A stretch of DNA of 64,000 nucleotides from Streptococcus hyointestinalis (GCF_011039275.1 NZ_JAAKGB010000001.1:372001-436000); one strand, 5' to 3'; counted from the first letter of the stretch, positions 52,967 to 63,762 are shown. Notes: a model not told the origin generated them from the sequence alone. A program made the numbers and translations.

Positions 52967-53788
52967 ATGAAACGAAATTTTGAGAGTATAAAGCGTTTGG
53001 TGATTAAGGTGGGGACAAGCACGCTTATTTTGCCAAATGGAAAAATCAATTTAGAGAGTATTGACGGCTTAGCCTTTGTCATCTCAACCTTGATGAATCG
53101 TGGGGTAGATGTGATTTTGGTCTCGTCTGGAGCCATGGGCTTTGGCTTAAATGTCCTTGATATGGACAAGCGTCCTAAGGAAATCGACCAGCAACAAGCC
53201 ATCTCAAGCGTTGGGCAGGTTGCTATGATGAGTCTTTACACGCAGATGTTTAACCACTATAGAACCACTGTTTCACAGGTTTTATTGACCCGTGATGTTG
53301 TGGAGTATCCAGAGAGCTTGAGAAATGTGACCAACTCTATCGAGAGTCTGCTCAAGATGAGGATTGTGCCTATCATCAATGAAAATGACGCCATCAGTGT
53401 GGATGAGATGGACCACCAGACCAAGTTTGGGGACAATGACCGTCTGTCTGCCGTTGTCGCAGGCTTTACACAGGCTGATTTGCTGATTATGCTATCAGAT
53501 ATTGATGGGCTTTATGATAAAAATCCTAATATCTACGACGACGCTGTTTTGCGTAGCTATGTGCCAGAGATTACAGAGGAGATTTGGCAGTCAGCAGGCG
53601 GCGCTGGAAGCAAGTTTGGTACAGGCGGTATGCGTAGCAAGATTAAGAGTGCTCAGATGATGTTTGACGTGGGCGGTCAGATGATTTTGATGAACGGCAA
53701 AGACCCAAGACAAATGCTAAAGGCACTCTCTGGGGAGACAATCGGAACGTATTTTGCAAGTGAGGTGACACGAGATGACAATCATTGA
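52967..53788 (+). CDS. proB: Glutamate 5-kinase
   Basis: 273 residues. Amino-acid kinase fold: [40 protein letters not shown] and [15 protein letters not shown]. It phosphorylates glutamate as the first step of proline synthesis and is feedback-regulated by proline in relatives. There is no C-terminal PUA domain, unlike the E. coli enzyme; this short form is common in streptococci. ATG 52967 is the canonical start, with no Shine-Dalgarno; an in-frame TTG two codons earlier is less likely. It overlaps proA by 14 bases. Confidence 0.95.
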   Translation: MKRNFESIKRLVIKVGTSTLILPNGKINLESIDGLAFVISTLMNRGVDVILVSSGAMGFGLNVLDMDKRPKEIDQQQAISSVGQVAMMSLYTQMFNHYRTTVSQVLLTRDVVEYPESLRNVTNSIESLLKMRIVPIINENDAISVDEMDHQTKFGDNDRLSAVVAGFTQADLLIMLSDIDGLYDKNPNIYDDAVLRSYVPEITEEIWQSAGGAGSKFGTGGMRSKIKSAQMMFDVGGQMILMNGKDPRQMLKALSGETIGTYFASEVTRDDNH

Positions 53789-55025
53789 TAGACTGGGACA
53801 GCAGGCAAAAGCAGCCAGCAGCGACCTAGCAAACCTAGCAACTAGCACTAAAAACAAGGCGCTCTACCAGATTGCTAAGGATTTGCTGGAGAGTGAAGAT
53901 TATATCCTAGCTGAAAATGCCCGTGATGTCGACAAAGCAGAGGAAAACGGCATTTCAGAGATTATGGTTGACCGTTTGTTGTTGACAAGAGAGCGCCTAG
54001 AAGCTATCGCCACAGGGCTTCGTCAGGTGGCGGACTTGGCAGACCCGATTGGACAAGTGGTGCGTGGCTACACCAACATGGATGGGCTCAAAATCGTTCA
54101 AAAGCGAGTGCCGCTTGGTGTTATTGCCATGATTTTTGAGAGTCGTCCCAATGTCTCTGTTGACGCTTTTAGCCTTGCCTTTAAGACTGGAAATGCTATT
54201 ATTTTGCGTGGTGGGCGTGACGCTATCAACTCAAACAAAGCGCTGGTTGATGTGGTGCAAAAGAGTTTAGAAGCTCAAGGCATTACACCAAATGCGGTGC
54301 AACTTGTCGAGGACACCAGCCACGCTGTAGCGAGAGAGCTCATGCAGGCGGTGGATTATGTCGATGTGCTCATCCCACGTGGTGGGGCTAAGCTCATTCA
54401 GACGGTCAAGGAAACTTCAAAAGTGCCTGTCATTGAGACTGGTGTCGGCAATGTTCATATCTATGTGGATGAGTATGCTGACCTTGAGATGGCAACACGT
54501 ATTGTCATCAATGCCAAAACACAACGCCCAAGCGTCTGCAATGCCTGCGAGAGCCTAGTGGTTCACAAAAGTGTGGCAAAAGACTTCCTTCCTCGCTTGG
54601 AGGAGGCTATTCAAAAAGTCCATGCTGTCGAGTTTCGTGCGGATGAGATAGCGGCGTCTTACCTGAAGTCGGCAGTTCCAGCCAGTGATGTGGACTATGC
54701 GACAGAGTTTTTAGACTATATCTTGTCTGTCAAGGTTGTTGACAGCCTAGACGATGCGATTAACTGGGTCAATCGCTATAGCACACGCCATTCAGAAGCG
54801 ATTGTAACGACCAATATCAATCACGCAGAGCGCTTCCAAGATGAAGTAGATGCGGCAGCGGTTTATGTCAATGCCTCTACACGCTTTACAGACGGTTTTG
54901 TCTTTGGTTTGGGTGCTGAGATTGGTATTTCTACTCAAAAGATGCACGCTAGAGGTCCTATGGGGCTAGAAGCTCTAACCAGCACCAAATTTTACATCAA
55001 CGGTTCTGGTCAGATAAGAGAATAA
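53775..55025 (+). CDS. proA: Gamma-glutamyl phosphate reductase
   Basis: 416 residues. NAD(P)-dependent aldehyde dehydrogenase fold with [46 protein letters not shown] and catalytic Cys in [11 protein letters not shown]. It reduces glutamyl-5-phosphate to the semialdehyde. Start overlaps the proB 3' end (14 bases), so the pair is translationally coupled. Confidence 0.97.
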   Translation: MTIIDRLGQQAKAASSDLANLATSTKNKALYQIAKDLLESEDYILAENARDVDKAEENGISEIMVDRLLLTRERLEAIATGLRQVADLADPIGQVVRGYTNMDGLKIVQKRVPLGVIAMIFESRPNVSVDAFSLAFKTGNAIILRGGRDAINSNKALVDVVQKSLEAQGITPNAVQLVEDTSHAVARELMQAVDYVDVLIPRGGAKLIQTVKETSKVPVIETGVGNVHIYVDEYADLEMATRIVINAKTQRPSVCNACESLVVHKSVAKDFLPRLEEAIQKVHAVEFRADEIAASYLKSAVPASDVDYATEFLDYILSVKVVDSLDDAINWVNRYSTRHSEAIVTTNINHAERFQDEVDAAAVYVNASTRFTDGFVFGLGAEIGISTQKMHARGPMGLEALTSTKFYINGSGQIRE

Positions 55026-55032
55026 AAATCTT

Positions 55033-55069
55033 GCGATTTTACAAGTTACTAGGAGTAAAATCGCTTTTT
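55033..55069 (+). terminator. Terminator after proBA
   Basis: Ten-base stem GCGATTTTAC / GTAAAATCGC with a 12-base loop and five T. Confidence 0.82.
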
Positions 55070-55091
55070 CGTTTATCCTTTGCCTAAATTA

Positions 55092-55100
55092 TGGTAAAAT
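55092..55100 (+). promoter_or_regulatory. Extended -10 giving a leaderless rsmH mRNA
   Basis: TGGTAAAAT (TAAAAT at 55095-55100) is followed by seven bases and the rsmH ATG at 55108. No Shine-Dalgarno sequence is present. Confidence 0.6.
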
Positions 55101-55107
55101 AGAAATT

Positions 55108-56058
55108 ATGACTAACGAATTTAAACACGTCACTGTTTTATTGCATGAGACAGTGGATATGCTAGACATCAAGCCAGATGGTGTCTATGTAGATGCGACT
55201 CTTGGTGGCGCTGGGCATAGCAGCTATCTTTTGTCGCAGTTAAATGACAAGGGGCACCTTTATGCTTTTGATCAGGATCAAAAAGCGATTGACAACGCTC
55301 AAATTCGCCTAGCTGACTACATCCAAAAGGGGCAGGTTACTTTTATCAAGTCCAATTTTCGCCATTTGAGAGAAGAGCTAGCTAAGCGTGGTGTCCATAA
55401 AATAGACGGTATCCTGTATGACTTAGGAGTGTCTAGTCCGCAGTTAGATGAGAGAGAGCGTGGCTTTTCCTACAAGCAGGATGCGCCACTTGATATGCGG
55501 ATGAACCGTGAGCAGTCTTTGACAGCTTATGATGTGGTCAATAACTATGACTATCACGATTTGGTGCGTATCTTTTTTAGATATGGTGAGGATAAGTTCT
55601 CAAAGCAAATTGCTAGAAAGATTGAGACTTACCGCAAAAACAAGCCTATCGAGACGACAACAGAGCTAGCTGACATCATCAAGTCAGCAAAGCCAGCTCG
55701 TGAGCTCAAGAAAAAAGGGCACCCAGCCAAGCAGATTTTTCAGGCGATTCGTATCGAGGTCAATGACGAGCTAGGAGCAGCAGATGAGTCGATACAGGCA
55801 GCTATTGATTTGTTGGCAGTGGATGGGCGTATCTCTGTGATTACCTTTCACTCGCTAGAAGATAGACTAACCAAGCAGCTTTTTAAAGAGGCTTCAGAAC
55901 TGCATGCGCCAAAAGGGCTTCCTTTTATCCCAGAGGATATGCAGCCAAAATTAAAACTAGTCAATCGCAAACCCATATTACCAAGTGAAGAAGAATTAAG
56001 AGCTAATAACCGTGCGCACTCAGCTAAGCTACGTGTGGCACAAAAGGTTCGTGACTAA
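55108..56058 (+). CDS. rsmH: 16S rRNA (cytosine-1402-N4)-methyltransferase
   Basis: 316 residues. [13 protein letters not shown] at the N-terminus, SAM loop [14 protein letters not shown], and [31 protein letters not shown] are RsmH (MraW) hallmarks. It methylates C1402 at the ribosomal P site. First gene of the division/wall cluster rsmH-ftsL-pbp2X-mraY. Confidence 0.97.
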   Translation: MTNEFKHVTVLLHETVDMLDIKPDGVYVDATLGGAGHSSYLLSQLNDKGHLYAFDQDQKAIDNAQIRLADYIQKGQVTFIKSNFRHLREELAKRGVHKIDGILYDLGVSSPQLDERERGFSYKQDAPLDMRMNREQSLTAYDVVNNYDYHDLVRIFFRYGEDKFSKQIARKIETYRKNKPIETTTELADIIKSAKPARELKKKGHPAKQIFQAIRIEVNDELGAADESIQAAIDLLAVDGRISVITFHSLEDRLTKQLFKEASELHAPKGLPFIPEDMQPKLKLVNRKPILPSEEELRANNRAHSAKLRVAQKVRD

Positions 56059-56066
56059 GAGAAGAT

Positions 56067-56396
56067 ATGATGACAGATGACACTAAACAAACCGAGGCTA
56101 AAAGTACAGCCTTACAACGTCGTATGCGTAAGCTTTCCCGTATCGAAAAGGCATTTTATGCGAGTATCATCATCACTGCTATTGTCATGGCGGTGGGGAT
56201 TATTTTCTTGCAGAGCCGTAATTTACAGCAAAAGCAGGAAATATCGCACTTAAATAGTCAAATTACGCAAAAGCAAACCGAGTATGATGACGCCAAGCAA
56301 GAGGTCAATGAGCTCACGACTAGAGACCGAGTGACTGAAATTGCTAATAATGCGGGCTTGTCCAATAAGACTGGAAATATTCAAAAGGTGGATTAG
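56067..56396 (+). CDS. ftsL: Cell division protein FtsL
   Basis: 109 residues: cytoplasmic basic segment, one membrane helix (about 32-52), then an extracellular leucine-zipper-like coiled coil (ISHLNSQITQKQTEYDDAKQEVNELTTRDRVTEIANNAGL). Position between rsmH and pbp2X fixes the identity. It forms the FtsL-DivIC-FtsQ/DivIB complex that activates septal wall synthesis. Start is the first of two adjacent ATG codons. Confidence 0.93.
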   Translation: MMTDDTKQTEAKSTALQRRMRKLSRIEKAFYASIIITAIVMAVGIIFLQSRNLQQKQEISHLNSQITQKQTEYDDAKQEVNELTTRDRVTEIANNAGLSNKTGNIQKVD

Positions 56397-56399
56397 ACG

Positions 56400-58622
56400 A
56401 TGAAACGCAATCGCTTTTTAAAGTATGTGATTAAGGATAGAAAAAGCCCAGAGAAAAATAGAGAGCGTGTAGGGCAGAATCTTATGATTTTAGCCATCGC
56501 TCTATTTTTCATTTTTGTGGTGAATTTTATCGTAATTGTTGGCACAGATAAAAAGTTTGGGCAGAACTTGTCCGCAGAAGCTAAGAAAGTTTATCAAACA
56601 ACCGTTAAGGTGCAGGCAAAGCGTGGGACTATTTACGACCGTGACGGTAATGCCATTGCTGAGGACGCAACGACCTATACCATTTACGCCATTATCTCAA
56701 AGAGTTACAAGGATAGTAGCGGTAAAAAGCTCTATGTCCAGCCCTCGCAGTACAATACGGTTGCAAAGATTTTAAATGAGCAGCTGGGTATCGAGAAAAA
56801 AGAAGTCCTCAAGCAGCTCAAGCAAAAAAATCTTTTCCAAGTTTCCTTTGGAACGAAAGGTAAAGGGATTTCCTACACGACCATGACGGCTATTCAAGAG
56901 GCGATGAAAAAAGCTAATATCAATGGAATTGGCTTTGAGACCAGCCCAGGGAGAACCTATCCAAATGGTATCTTTGCTTCCCAGTTTGTCGGCTACGCTC
57001 AGCTAGAGGATGACGACTCTGGTAGCCAGCTAGTCGGAAAAACCGGCTTAGAAGCGTCGCTCAATACCCTCCTTTCTGGAACGGATGGCTATATCACCTA
57101 CGAAAGAGACAGCAATGGAAATACTCTTCTTGGTTCTGTTATCAAGTCAAAACCAGCTGTCAATGGTAAGGACGTCTACACGACTCTCTCTGAGCCATTA
57201 CAGACCTTGCTTGAAGGGCAACTGGACGCCTTTCAAAGTCAGGTCGAAGCTAAAAACATCACTGCAACGCTGGTCAACGCCAAAACCGGTGAGATTCTCG
57301 CCACAGCACAGCGTCCGACCTACAACCCAACTGACCCTCAAACCTATAATGACCTTTCAAATAAAAATGACCTCCTCTATCAAACTTACTTTGAACCCGG
57401 CTCGACCATGAAAGTCATGACCCTAGCGTCAGCCATTGACAGTGGCGTCTTTAACACGACAGAGTACTACTACAGTAACCAGTATGAGGTTGGTGACGTG
57501 ACGGTGCGTGACTGGGATGTCAACGAAGGTAAAACCGAAGGCTTGTACATGAACTTTGCCCAAGGTTTTGCCCACTCAAGTAACGTCGGCATGTCTATCT
57601 TAGAGGAAAAAATGGGAGACAACACTTGGTTTAGCTATCTCTCTAAGTTCCGTTTTGGCTATCCGACCCGCTTTGGTATGCTCAATGAAGATGGCGGGCT
57701 CTTTCCTAGCCTAACACGTGTCAACGGTACTATGACCTCCTTTGGTCAAGCTATCGGTGTGACCCGTGTGCAAATGCTAAGAGCCTTCTCAGCCATCTCA
57801 AACGATGGCGTCATGCTTGAGCCACAGTTTATCAGAAGCGTCTATGACCCAAATACAGACACTAGCAGAACCGCAACGACCGAAGTTGTCGGCAAACCCA
57901 TCTCGAAAAAGGCAGCCAGTCAGACCCGTGACTACATGGTCACTGTCGGAACTGACTCTACCTACGGGACACTTATCTCAAACGGTCAGCCTATCATCCA
58001 AGTCGGCAATCAAAGTGTCGCCGTCAAGTCTGGTACAGCCCAAATCGCTGAAAACGGCTCTTACTTGACTGGACAAAATGACACGATTAACTCTGTTATC
58101 GCTATGGTGCCGTCTGATGATCCTGACTTTATGATGTACGTCACTGTCCAACAACCAACAAAATGGACAGGTACAGAGTGGTCTACCATTTTCAATCCTG
58201 TGCTTGAGCAAGCCATGGCAATGAAAGATACCTTGACAACCTCAACGGTCAAAGAAGCGACAGCTTCTAAGTACACCTTGCCAAATATCGTCGGAGAAAG
58301 CCCAGGATCTACGGCTGTTGTACTACGTCAAAACATCATTCAGCCGATTATCCTAGGCAATGGTAGCAAGATTAGTAAAGTGTCTAAAGCAGCAGGCAGC
58401 AAGCTCTCAGAAAACGAGCAAATCTTGCTCCTTACTGATAAGCTCACAGAGCTGCCTGATATGTATGGCTGGACCAAGAAAAATGTCGAGACCTTTGCCA
58501 AGTGGACAGGCATTGACATCACCATAAAAGGCAAGAAGTCAGGGACTGTCACCAAGCAAAGTGTCGACTCAGGTAAGGCTATCAAAAAAGTGAAGAAATT
58601 AACAATAACATTAGGAGACTAA
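56400..58622 (+). CDS. pbp2X: Penicillin-binding protein 2X, septal transpeptidase
   Basis: 740 residues. Short cytoplasmic tail, one membrane helix (about 27-48), dimerisation domain ([17 protein letters not shown]), transpeptidase domain with EPGSTMK (SxxK, about residue 333), SSN (SxN) and VKSGTAQ (KSGT), then two C-terminal PASTA repeats ([18 protein letters not shown] and [20 protein letters not shown]). It cross-links septal peptidoglycan and is the main beta-lactam target in streptococci. The active-site triad is the ordinary STMK/SSN/KSGT. Confidence 0.96.
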   Translation: MKRNRFLKYVIKDRKSPEKNRERVGQNLMILAIALFFIFVVNFIVIVGTDKKFGQNLSAEAKKVYQTTVKVQAKRGTIYDRDGNAIAEDATTYTIYAIISKSYKDSSGKKLYVQPSQYNTVAKILNEQLGIEKKEVLKQLKQKNLFQVSFGTKGKGISYTTMTAIQEAMKKANINGIGFETSPGRTYPNGIFASQFVGYAQLEDDDSGSQLVGKTGLEASLNTLLSGTDGYITYERDSNGNTLLGSVIKSKPAVNGKDVYTTLSEPLQTLLEGQLDAFQSQVEAKNITATLVNAKTGEILATAQRPTYNPTDPQTYNDLSNKNDLLYQTYFEPGSTMKVMTLASAIDSGVFNTTEYYYSNQYEVGDVTVRDWDVNEGKTEGLYMNFAQGFAHSSNVGMSILEEKMGDNTWFSYLSKFRFGYPTRFGMLNEDGGLFPSLTRVNGTMTSFGQAIGVTRVQMLRAFSAISNDGVMLEPQFIRSVYDPNTDTSRTATTEVVGKPISKKAASQTRDYMVTVGTDSTYGTLISNGQPIIQVGNQSVAVKSGTAQIAENGSYLTGQNDTINSVIAMVPSDDPDFMMYVTVQQPTKWTGTEWSTIFNPVLEQAMAMKDTLTTSTVKEATASKYTLPNIVGESPGSTAVVLRQNIIQPIILGNGSKISKVSKAAGSKLSENEQILLLTDKLTELPDMYGWTKKNVETFAKWTGIDITIKGKKSGTVTKQSVDSGKAIKKVKKLTITLGD

Positions 58623-58623
58623 C

Positions 58624-59622
58624 ATGACAATCAGTTTATTGGCAGGTGCTATTGCGTTTATACTAACCGTTCTTGCAATGCCAAGGTTTATCCGTTATTA
58701 CCAATTAAAGAAAATTGGTGGTCAACAAATGCACGAAGATGTTAAGCAGCACCTAGCAAAGGCTGGGACACCTACGATGGGAGGGACAGTCTTTCTAGCA
58801 GTTGCTATCATTGTAGGATTTGTCTTTAGCTTGTTTGACAAAGCTCCTCTAGGCGCTCCGCTTGGTATTTTACTGGTCGTTTTGATTTATGGGATTATCG
58901 GCTTTTTAGATGATTTCTTGAAAATTTTCAAACAAATCAACGAAGGGCTTACGCCTTGGCAGAAGATGAGCTTGCAGATTATTGCAGGGCTGCTTTTCTA
59001 CTTTATCCATGTGCGTCCAAGTGGGACAGACTCGATTAACATCTTTGGCTATCATCTGCATCTAGGTGTCTTTTATCTGCTCTTTGTGCTTTTCTGGGTT
59101 GTAGGCTTTTCAAATGCGGTCAACCTGACAGATGGTATTGATGGGCTAGCGTCTATCTCTGTTGTTATCAGTTTAGTCGCTTACGCTGTTATCGCTATTA
59201 TGCAAAAGCAGTTTGATATTTTGACCATTATTGTGACTATGATTGGGGCATTGTTAGGTTTCTTTGTCTTTAATCACAAGCCAGCCAAGGTCTTTATGGG
59301 AGATGTCGGCAGTCTCGCTCTCGGTGCTATGCTGGCTGCCATCTCCATTGCCCTGCGTCAAGAGTGGACACTACTTCTCATTGGTTTTGTCTATGTCTTT
59401 GAGACAGCCTCTGTCATGCTACAGGTGACTTACTTTAAATACACCAAGAAAAAAACAGGAGAAGGCAAGCGTATCTTTAGGATGACACCTTTTCATCACC
59501 ACCTAGAGTTAGGTGGTTTGACTGGGAAGGGGTCAACTTGGAGTGAGTGGAGAGTTGACGCTTTCTTGTGGTGCGTTGGGATTGTCATGTCAGCCATCAC
59601 CCTAGCCATTCTCTATTTATAA
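58624..59622 (+). CDS. mraY: Phospho-N-acetylmuramoyl-pentapeptide-transferase
   Basis: 332 residues with about ten membrane helices. Family motifs [17 protein letters not shown] (Asp pair), [22 protein letters not shown] and [10 protein letters not shown] are all present. It makes lipid I from UDP-MurNAc-pentapeptide and undecaprenyl phosphate. Starts 1 base after the pbp2X stop codon. Confidence 0.97.
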   Translation: MTISLLAGAIAFILTVLAMPRFIRYYQLKKIGGQQMHEDVKQHLAKAGTPTMGGTVFLAVAIIVGFVFSLFDKAPLGAPLGILLVVLIYGIIGFLDDFLKIFKQINEGLTPWQKMSLQIIAGLLFYFIHVRPSGTDSINIFGYHLHLGVFYLLFVLFWVVGFSNAVNLTDGIDGLASISVVISLVAYAVIAIMQKQFDILTIIVTMIGALLGFFVFNHKPAKVFMGDVGSLALGAMLAAISIALRQEWTLLLIGFVYVFETASVMLQVTYFKYTKKKTGEGKRIFRMTPFHHHLELGGLTGKGSTWSEWRVDAFLWCVGIVMSAITLAILYL

Positions 59623-59628
59623 GGCGAT

Positions 59629-59660
59629 AGACTGAGAATTTTCTCAGTCTTTTGCTTTTT
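59629..59660 (+). terminator. Terminator of the rsmH-mraY operon
   Basis: Ten-base stem AGACTGAGAA / TTCTCAGTCT, T-rich tail. Confidence 0.8.
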
Positions 59661-59711
59661 AAAGGGCAATCATGCTATAATAAAAAGAACGAAAACAAAG
59701 AGAGAGAAGAT

Positions 59712-61055
59712 ATGACTTTTAGAGATTTTAACTTTAAACCCTACATTCAAGAAGCGCTTGATGAGCTTCGCTTTGTCGATCCAACACCCGTTCAGCAAAA
59801 GCTGATTCCCATTGTGCGCTCTGGGCGTGACTTGGTCGGTGAGTCAAAGACGGGCTCAGGAAAGACCCACACTTTCTTGCTCCCTATTTTTGAGAAACTA
59901 GATGAAGCTAAAAACGAAACACAAGTGGTAATCACAGCACCTAGCCGTGAGCTAGCAACGCAGATTTACCAAGCGACTAAGCAAATCGCAAGCCATGCCA
60001 AGAATCCTATTCGCATTGGGCACTATGTGGGCGGTACGGACAAGAAGCGCCAGATTGAAAAGCTCAAGGCAAACCAGCCACATATCGTTATCGGCACACC
60101 TGGGCGTATCTATGACTTAGTTGCGTCTGGTGACCTTGATATTCACAAGGCGCATACTTTTGTTGTGGATGAAGCGGACATGACTCTGGACATGGGCTTT
60201 TTGGGGACTGTGGATAAGATTGCAGCTAGTCTACCAAAAGATGTGCAGATTTTGGTCTTTTCAGCCACCATTCCGCAAAAATTGCAACCTTTCTTGAAGA
60301 AATACCTGACCAATCCTGTCATGGAAACTATCAAGACAGAGACGGTCATCGCAGACACTATCGACAACTGGTTGATTTCTACTAAAGGACGTGATAAAAA
60401 TGCGCAAATTCTAGAAATCTCAAAACTCTTGCAGCCATTTCTTGCCATGATTTTTGTCAATACCAAGGAACGTGCTAATGATTTGCATGCTTATCTGTAC
60501 AGCAATGGGCTCAAGGTGGCAAAGATTCACGGAGGGATTTCGCCACGTGAGCGTAAGCGTATCATGAACCAAGTCAAGCAGCTAGACTATGAGTACATTG
60601 TCGCAACCGACCTTGCAGCACGTGGGATTGATATTGAGGGCGTGAGCCATGTCATCAACGACAGCATTCCTCAAGACCTATCTTTCTTTGTCCACCGTGT
60701 TGGGCGTACAGGGCGTAATGGGCTTTCTGGTATTGCCATTACCCTTTATCAGCCAAGCGACGACTCTGATATTCGTGAGCTGGAGAAGATGGGCATTCGC
60801 TTTGTGCCAAAGGTCATCAAAAATGGTGAATTTCAGGACACTTATGACCGTGACCGCAGGGCAAATCGTGAAAAAGCTTATCAAAAACTAGATACTGAAA
60901 TGATTGGTTTGGTTAAAAAGAAAAAGAAAAAAATCAAGCCAGGCTACAAGAAAAAAATCCAGTGGAAAGTGGATGAAAAGCGCCGCAAAGAACGCCGTGC
61001 CGCCAATCGTGCTAAAGGACGTGCAGAGCGTAAAGCCAAGCGCCAAAGTTTTTAA
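59712..61055 (+). CDS. DEAD-box ATP-dependent RNA helicase
   Basis: 447 residues. Q-motif region FNFKPYIQEALDELRFVDPTPVQQKLIP, motif I SKTGSGKT (about 45-52), DEAD in VVDEADMTLDMGF, SAT in FSATIP, and HRVGRTGRNG. The C-terminus is very basic (KKKKKIKPGYKKKIQWKVDEKRRKERR), which suggests RNA binding. ATG 59712 follows GAGAGAGAAGAT; the frame is open further upstream to 59652, but no ribosome site supports it. It likely acts in ribosome assembly or cold-linked RNA remodelling; which streptococcal paralogue is not certain. Confidence 0.92.
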   Translation: MTFRDFNFKPYIQEALDELRFVDPTPVQQKLIPIVRSGRDLVGESKTGSGKTHTFLLPIFEKLDEAKNETQVVITAPSRELATQIYQATKQIASHAKNPIRIGHYVGGTDKKRQIEKLKANQPHIVIGTPGRIYDLVASGDLDIHKAHTFVVDEADMTLDMGFLGTVDKIAASLPKDVQILVFSATIPQKLQPFLKKYLTNPVMETIKTETVIADTIDNWLISTKGRDKNAQILEISKLLQPFLAMIFVNTKERANDLHAYLYSNGLKVAKIHGGISPRERKRIMNQVKQLDYEYIVATDLAARGIDIEGVSHVINDSIPQDLSFFVHRVGRTGRNGLSGIAITLYQPSDDSDIRELEKMGIRFVPKVIKNGEFQDTYDRDRRANREKAYQKLDTEMIGLVKKKKKKIKPGYKKKIQWKVDEKRRKERRAANRAKGRAERKAKRQSF

Positions 61056-61063
61056 AACCGAAC

Positions 61064-61087
61064 AAGCACCTCAATCGAGGTGCTTTT
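61064..61087 (+). terminator. Terminator after the DEAD-box helicase
   Basis: Stem AAGCACCTC / GAGGTGCTT with loop AATC and a T-run. Confidence 0.85.
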
Positions 61088-61188
61088 GTGATAGCTTTTT
61101 CTTATAGCTTGATAGAAAAGAGGTATTAGTCAAGTCTGCCAATTGGTGTTAGACTAGTCTTACATCAAACTTAAACAGAAAGATTGGT

Positions 61189-62004
61189 ATGTCTATGAAA
61201 CGGATGAAGATTCTTTTTCTAGCTCTAGCTGTTTTATTAGCTGGTGCAAGCCTTAGCGCTCATGCTGACAGCAAGGAGACGCTTGTCGTTGCGACAGACT
61301 CTGATACAGCTCCCTTTACCTATAAAAAAGGCAATAGCTTTAAAGGCTATGACATCGAGGTGGTCAAGGCGATTTTTAAGGGGTCTAAGTACAAGGTCAC
61401 CTTTAAGACCGTTCCTTTTGATAGTATCACTGTAGGTGTGGACGCTGGCAAGTACGATCTTGCAGCTAATGACTACAACTACAACGAGGAGCGTGCGCAA
61501 AAGTACCTTTTCTCAGACCCTATCTCACGCTCCAACTACGCTATCACCTCTGCCAAGGGCAAAAAATACACCTCTCTCAGCCAGCTCTCAGGTAAAACCA
61601 CAGAAGCTATTGCAGGCTCTAACTATGCACAGATTTTAGAAAATTGGAACGCTGAACACCCAGACAAGACACCAATCACTATCAACTATGTCGAAGGTAC
61701 AACAGGTATCTCCAGCCGTTTGAAAAATATCGAGAGTGGTAAGATTGACTTTATTCTCTACGACGCCATCTCATCAAACTACATCGTCAAAGACCAAGGC
61801 ATGGACTTGACAGTCTCAAGCGTCAAGGACAAGGTCGAAAAATCAACCGAAGGTCTTGAGTACCTGCTCCTTCCTAAAAACGATAAAGGAAAAACACTCA
61901 AAACCTTCATTGATAAGCGTATCAAAGCCTTGAAAAAAGATGGTACCCTAGCCAAACTCAGCCAGACCTATTTTGGTGGGGATTATGTGAGTGACATTGA
62001 TTGA
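61189..62004 (+). CDS. Polar amino acid ABC transporter substrate-binding protein
   Basis: 271 residues. SBP_bac_3 fold: TLVVATDSDTAPFTYKKGNSFKGYDIEVVKAIF, ANDYNYNEERAQKYLFSDPI, and a C-terminal LKTFIDKRIKALKKDGTLAKLSQTYFG. It binds a polar amino acid or cystine outside the cell; neighbours are the matching permease and ATPase. The signal peptide has a cleavage-like AHA and no lipobox Cys, unlike most Gram-positive binding proteins. A terminator separates it from the permease, so it may be made in excess. Confidence 0.9.
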   Translation: MSMKRMKILFLALAVLLAGASLSAHADSKETLVVATDSDTAPFTYKKGNSFKGYDIEVVKAIFKGSKYKVTFKTVPFDSITVGVDAGKYDLAANDYNYNEERAQKYLFSDPISRSNYAITSAKGKKYTSLSQLSGKTTEAIAGSNYAQILENWNAEHPDKTPITINYVEGTTGISSRLKNIESGKIDFILYDAISSNYIVKDQGMDLTVSSVKDKVEKSTEGLEYLLLPKNDKGKTLKTFIDKRIKALKKDGTLAKLSQTYFGGDYVSDID

Positions 62005-62012
62005 GTCTTATA

Positions 62013-62039
62013 AAAAAGCTATCACTGTGATAGCTTTTT
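62013..62039 (+). terminator. Terminator between binding protein and permease genes
   Basis: Perfect stem AAAAAGCTATCAC / GTGATAGCTTTTT with a one-base loop. Confidence 0.85.
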
Positions 62040-62132
62040 CTTATCACGGGATGAGGTTTAAATCATTTACAAAATCGCTCTTGTGGTGTTACAATGGTAA
62101 AATAGAAAAACGATAGAAAAGGAAAATAGCAG

Positions 62133-62930
62133 ATGAATTTAGTCTTAGCATCATGGGCTTGGTACGATCGCTTAATGGAGTACATCCCATCTGGGCAGAC
62201 TTTTAGTCTACGCGCCGTCTTTAACGGCATTCCAGAGATTTTGAGCCGCCTGCCGATTACTCTTAGTTTAACTTTTTTTGGCGCTTTGTTTGGCTTACTT
62301 CTAGCACTGTTGTTTGCCATTGTCAAAATCAATAAAACCAAAATCATCTACCCTATCCAAGCTGTTTTTGTAAGTTTCTTGCGTGGGACACCGATTTTGG
62401 TGCAATTGATGCTGACTTACTACGGTATTCCGCTCTTTCTCAATTACCTGAATAAGCGCTACGGTTTCAACTGGAATGTCAATGCCATTCCTGCTGAGGT
62501 CTTTGCCATTGCAGCTTTTGCCTTTAACGAAGCTGCCTACACCAGCGAAACCTTGCGTGCTGCTATTTTAGCGGTTAATGATGGCGAGATTGAGGCAGCT
62601 AAGAGTCTGGGGATGACAACGGCTCAGATTTATCGTCGTGTCATCATTCCAAATGCTGCGGTCATTGCGACTCCAACCTTGATTAACAGCTTGATTGGCT
62701 TGACCAAGGGAACCTCACTCGCCTTTAACGCAGGGATTGTCGAGATGTTTGCTGAAGCCAAGATTTTAGGTGGTTCAGACTATCGCTACTTTGAGCGCTT
62801 TATCTCGGTTGCCCTTGTCTACTGGGTGATTAGTATCATCATCGAGCAGATTGGAAACTTCGTTGAGCGCCGTATGGCGATAAAGACTCCAGAGACGATT
62901 ACCAATGTGATTACGGAAGGAGAACATTGA
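62133..62930 (+). CDS. Polar amino acid ABC transporter permease
   Basis: 265 residues, with about five membrane helices. The N-terminal SLTFFGALFGLLLALLFAIVKI and the EAA loop EIEAAKSLGMTTAQIYRRVIIPNAAVIATPTLINSLIGLTKGTSLAF identify the HisM/TcyB-type permease. AAAGGAAAATAGCAG precedes the ATG. Overlaps the ATPase gene by one base (TGATG). Probably cystine or a related amino acid (inference from resemblance to Tcy systems). Confidence 0.92.
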   Translation: MNLVLASWAWYDRLMEYIPSGQTFSLRAVFNGIPEILSRLPITLSLTFFGALFGLLLALLFAIVKINKTKIIYPIQAVFVSFLRGTPILVQLMLTYYGIPLFLNYLNKRYGFNWNVNAIPAEVFAIAAFAFNEAAYTSETLRAAILAVNDGEIEAAKSLGMTTAQIYRRVIIPNAAVIATPTLINSLIGLTKGTSLAFNAGIVEMFAEAKILGGSDYRYFERFISVALVYWVISIIIEQIGNFVERRMAIKTPETITNVITEGEH

Positions 62931-63673
62931 TGATTACAGTTGAACATTTATCAAAATCTTTTTCTGGCAATAAGGTGCTGGATGATTTGAGCCTCACCAT
63001 TGAGCGAGGAGAGGTCGTTGCGCTTATCGGTGCTTCTGGTGCTGGGAAGTCTACTTTCTTGCGTAGCTTAAACTACCTTGAAGAGCCAGATTCAGGCATT
63101 ATCACCATTGATGACTTCAAGGTGGATTTTAAAACCATCACTAAAGAGCAGATTTTGGCCTTACGCAGAAAGCTTGCTATGGTGTTTCAGCAGTTCAATC
63201 TCTTTGAGCGTCGCACAGCCCTTGACAATGTCAAAGAGGGTCTAAAAGTGGTCAAAAAAATGTCTGACCAAGAAGCGACAGCTATTGCCAAGGAAGAGCT
63301 AGCTAAGGTCGGACTGTCTGACCGTGAAAACCACTATCCAAGACACCTCTCAGGTGGGCAAAAGCAACGTGTGGCACTGGCTCGTGCGCTAGCTATGAAG
63401 CCAGATGTGCTCTTGCTTGATGAGCCAACCAGTGCCCTTGACCCCGAGCTTGTCGGTGAGGTTGAAAAATCCATCGCCAACGCAGCTAAGCAAGGACAGA
63501 CCATGGTGCTTGTCAGCCACGATATGAACTTTGTTTATCAAGTGGCAGATAAAGTCCTCTTTTTGGAAAACGGGCGTATCCTTGAGCAGGGCACACCAGA
63601 AGAAATCTTTAAGCACCCTAAAAAAGAGCGTACCAAAGAATTTTTTGCGAATTATAGTAAAACCTATGTTTAA
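62930..63673 (+). CDS. Polar amino acid ABC transporter ATP-binding protein
   Basis: 247 residues. Walker A GASGAGKS, Q-loop VFQQFNLF, signature LSGGQKQR, Walker B VLLLDEP, and switch His in VLVSHDM. It is the GlnQ/TcyC-type motor for the permease encoded immediately upstream. ATG 62930 overlaps the permease stop codon, with GGAAGGAG upstream. Confidence 0.95.
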   Translation: MITVEHLSKSFSGNKVLDDLSLTIERGEVVALIGASGAGKSTFLRSLNYLEEPDSGIITIDDFKVDFKTITKEQILALRRKLAMVFQQFNLFERRTALDNVKEGLKVVKKMSDQEATAIAKEELAKVGLSDRENHYPRHLSGGQKQRVALARALAMKPDVLLLDEPTSALDPELVGEVEKSIANAAKQGQTMVLVSHDMNFVYQVADKVLFLENGRILEQGTPEEIFKHPKKERTKEFFANYSKTYV

Positions 63674-63684
63674 GGCGGAACTTT

Positions 63685-63710
63685 TGTTATAATGAAAAGT
63701 GATTATCACT
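63685..63710 (+). promoter_or_regulatory. Extended -10 promoter with palindromic operator
   Basis: TGTTATAAT (63685-63693) is followed directly by AGTGATTATCACT (63698-63710), a perfect 13-bp palindrome covering the predicted start of transcription, an ideal repressor position. The regulator is unknown. Confidence 0.5.
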
Positions 63711-63762
63711 AAAAAGGTGATATATAAGCGCATTAAACAGTCTTAGAAGTTATGTTTATAGC

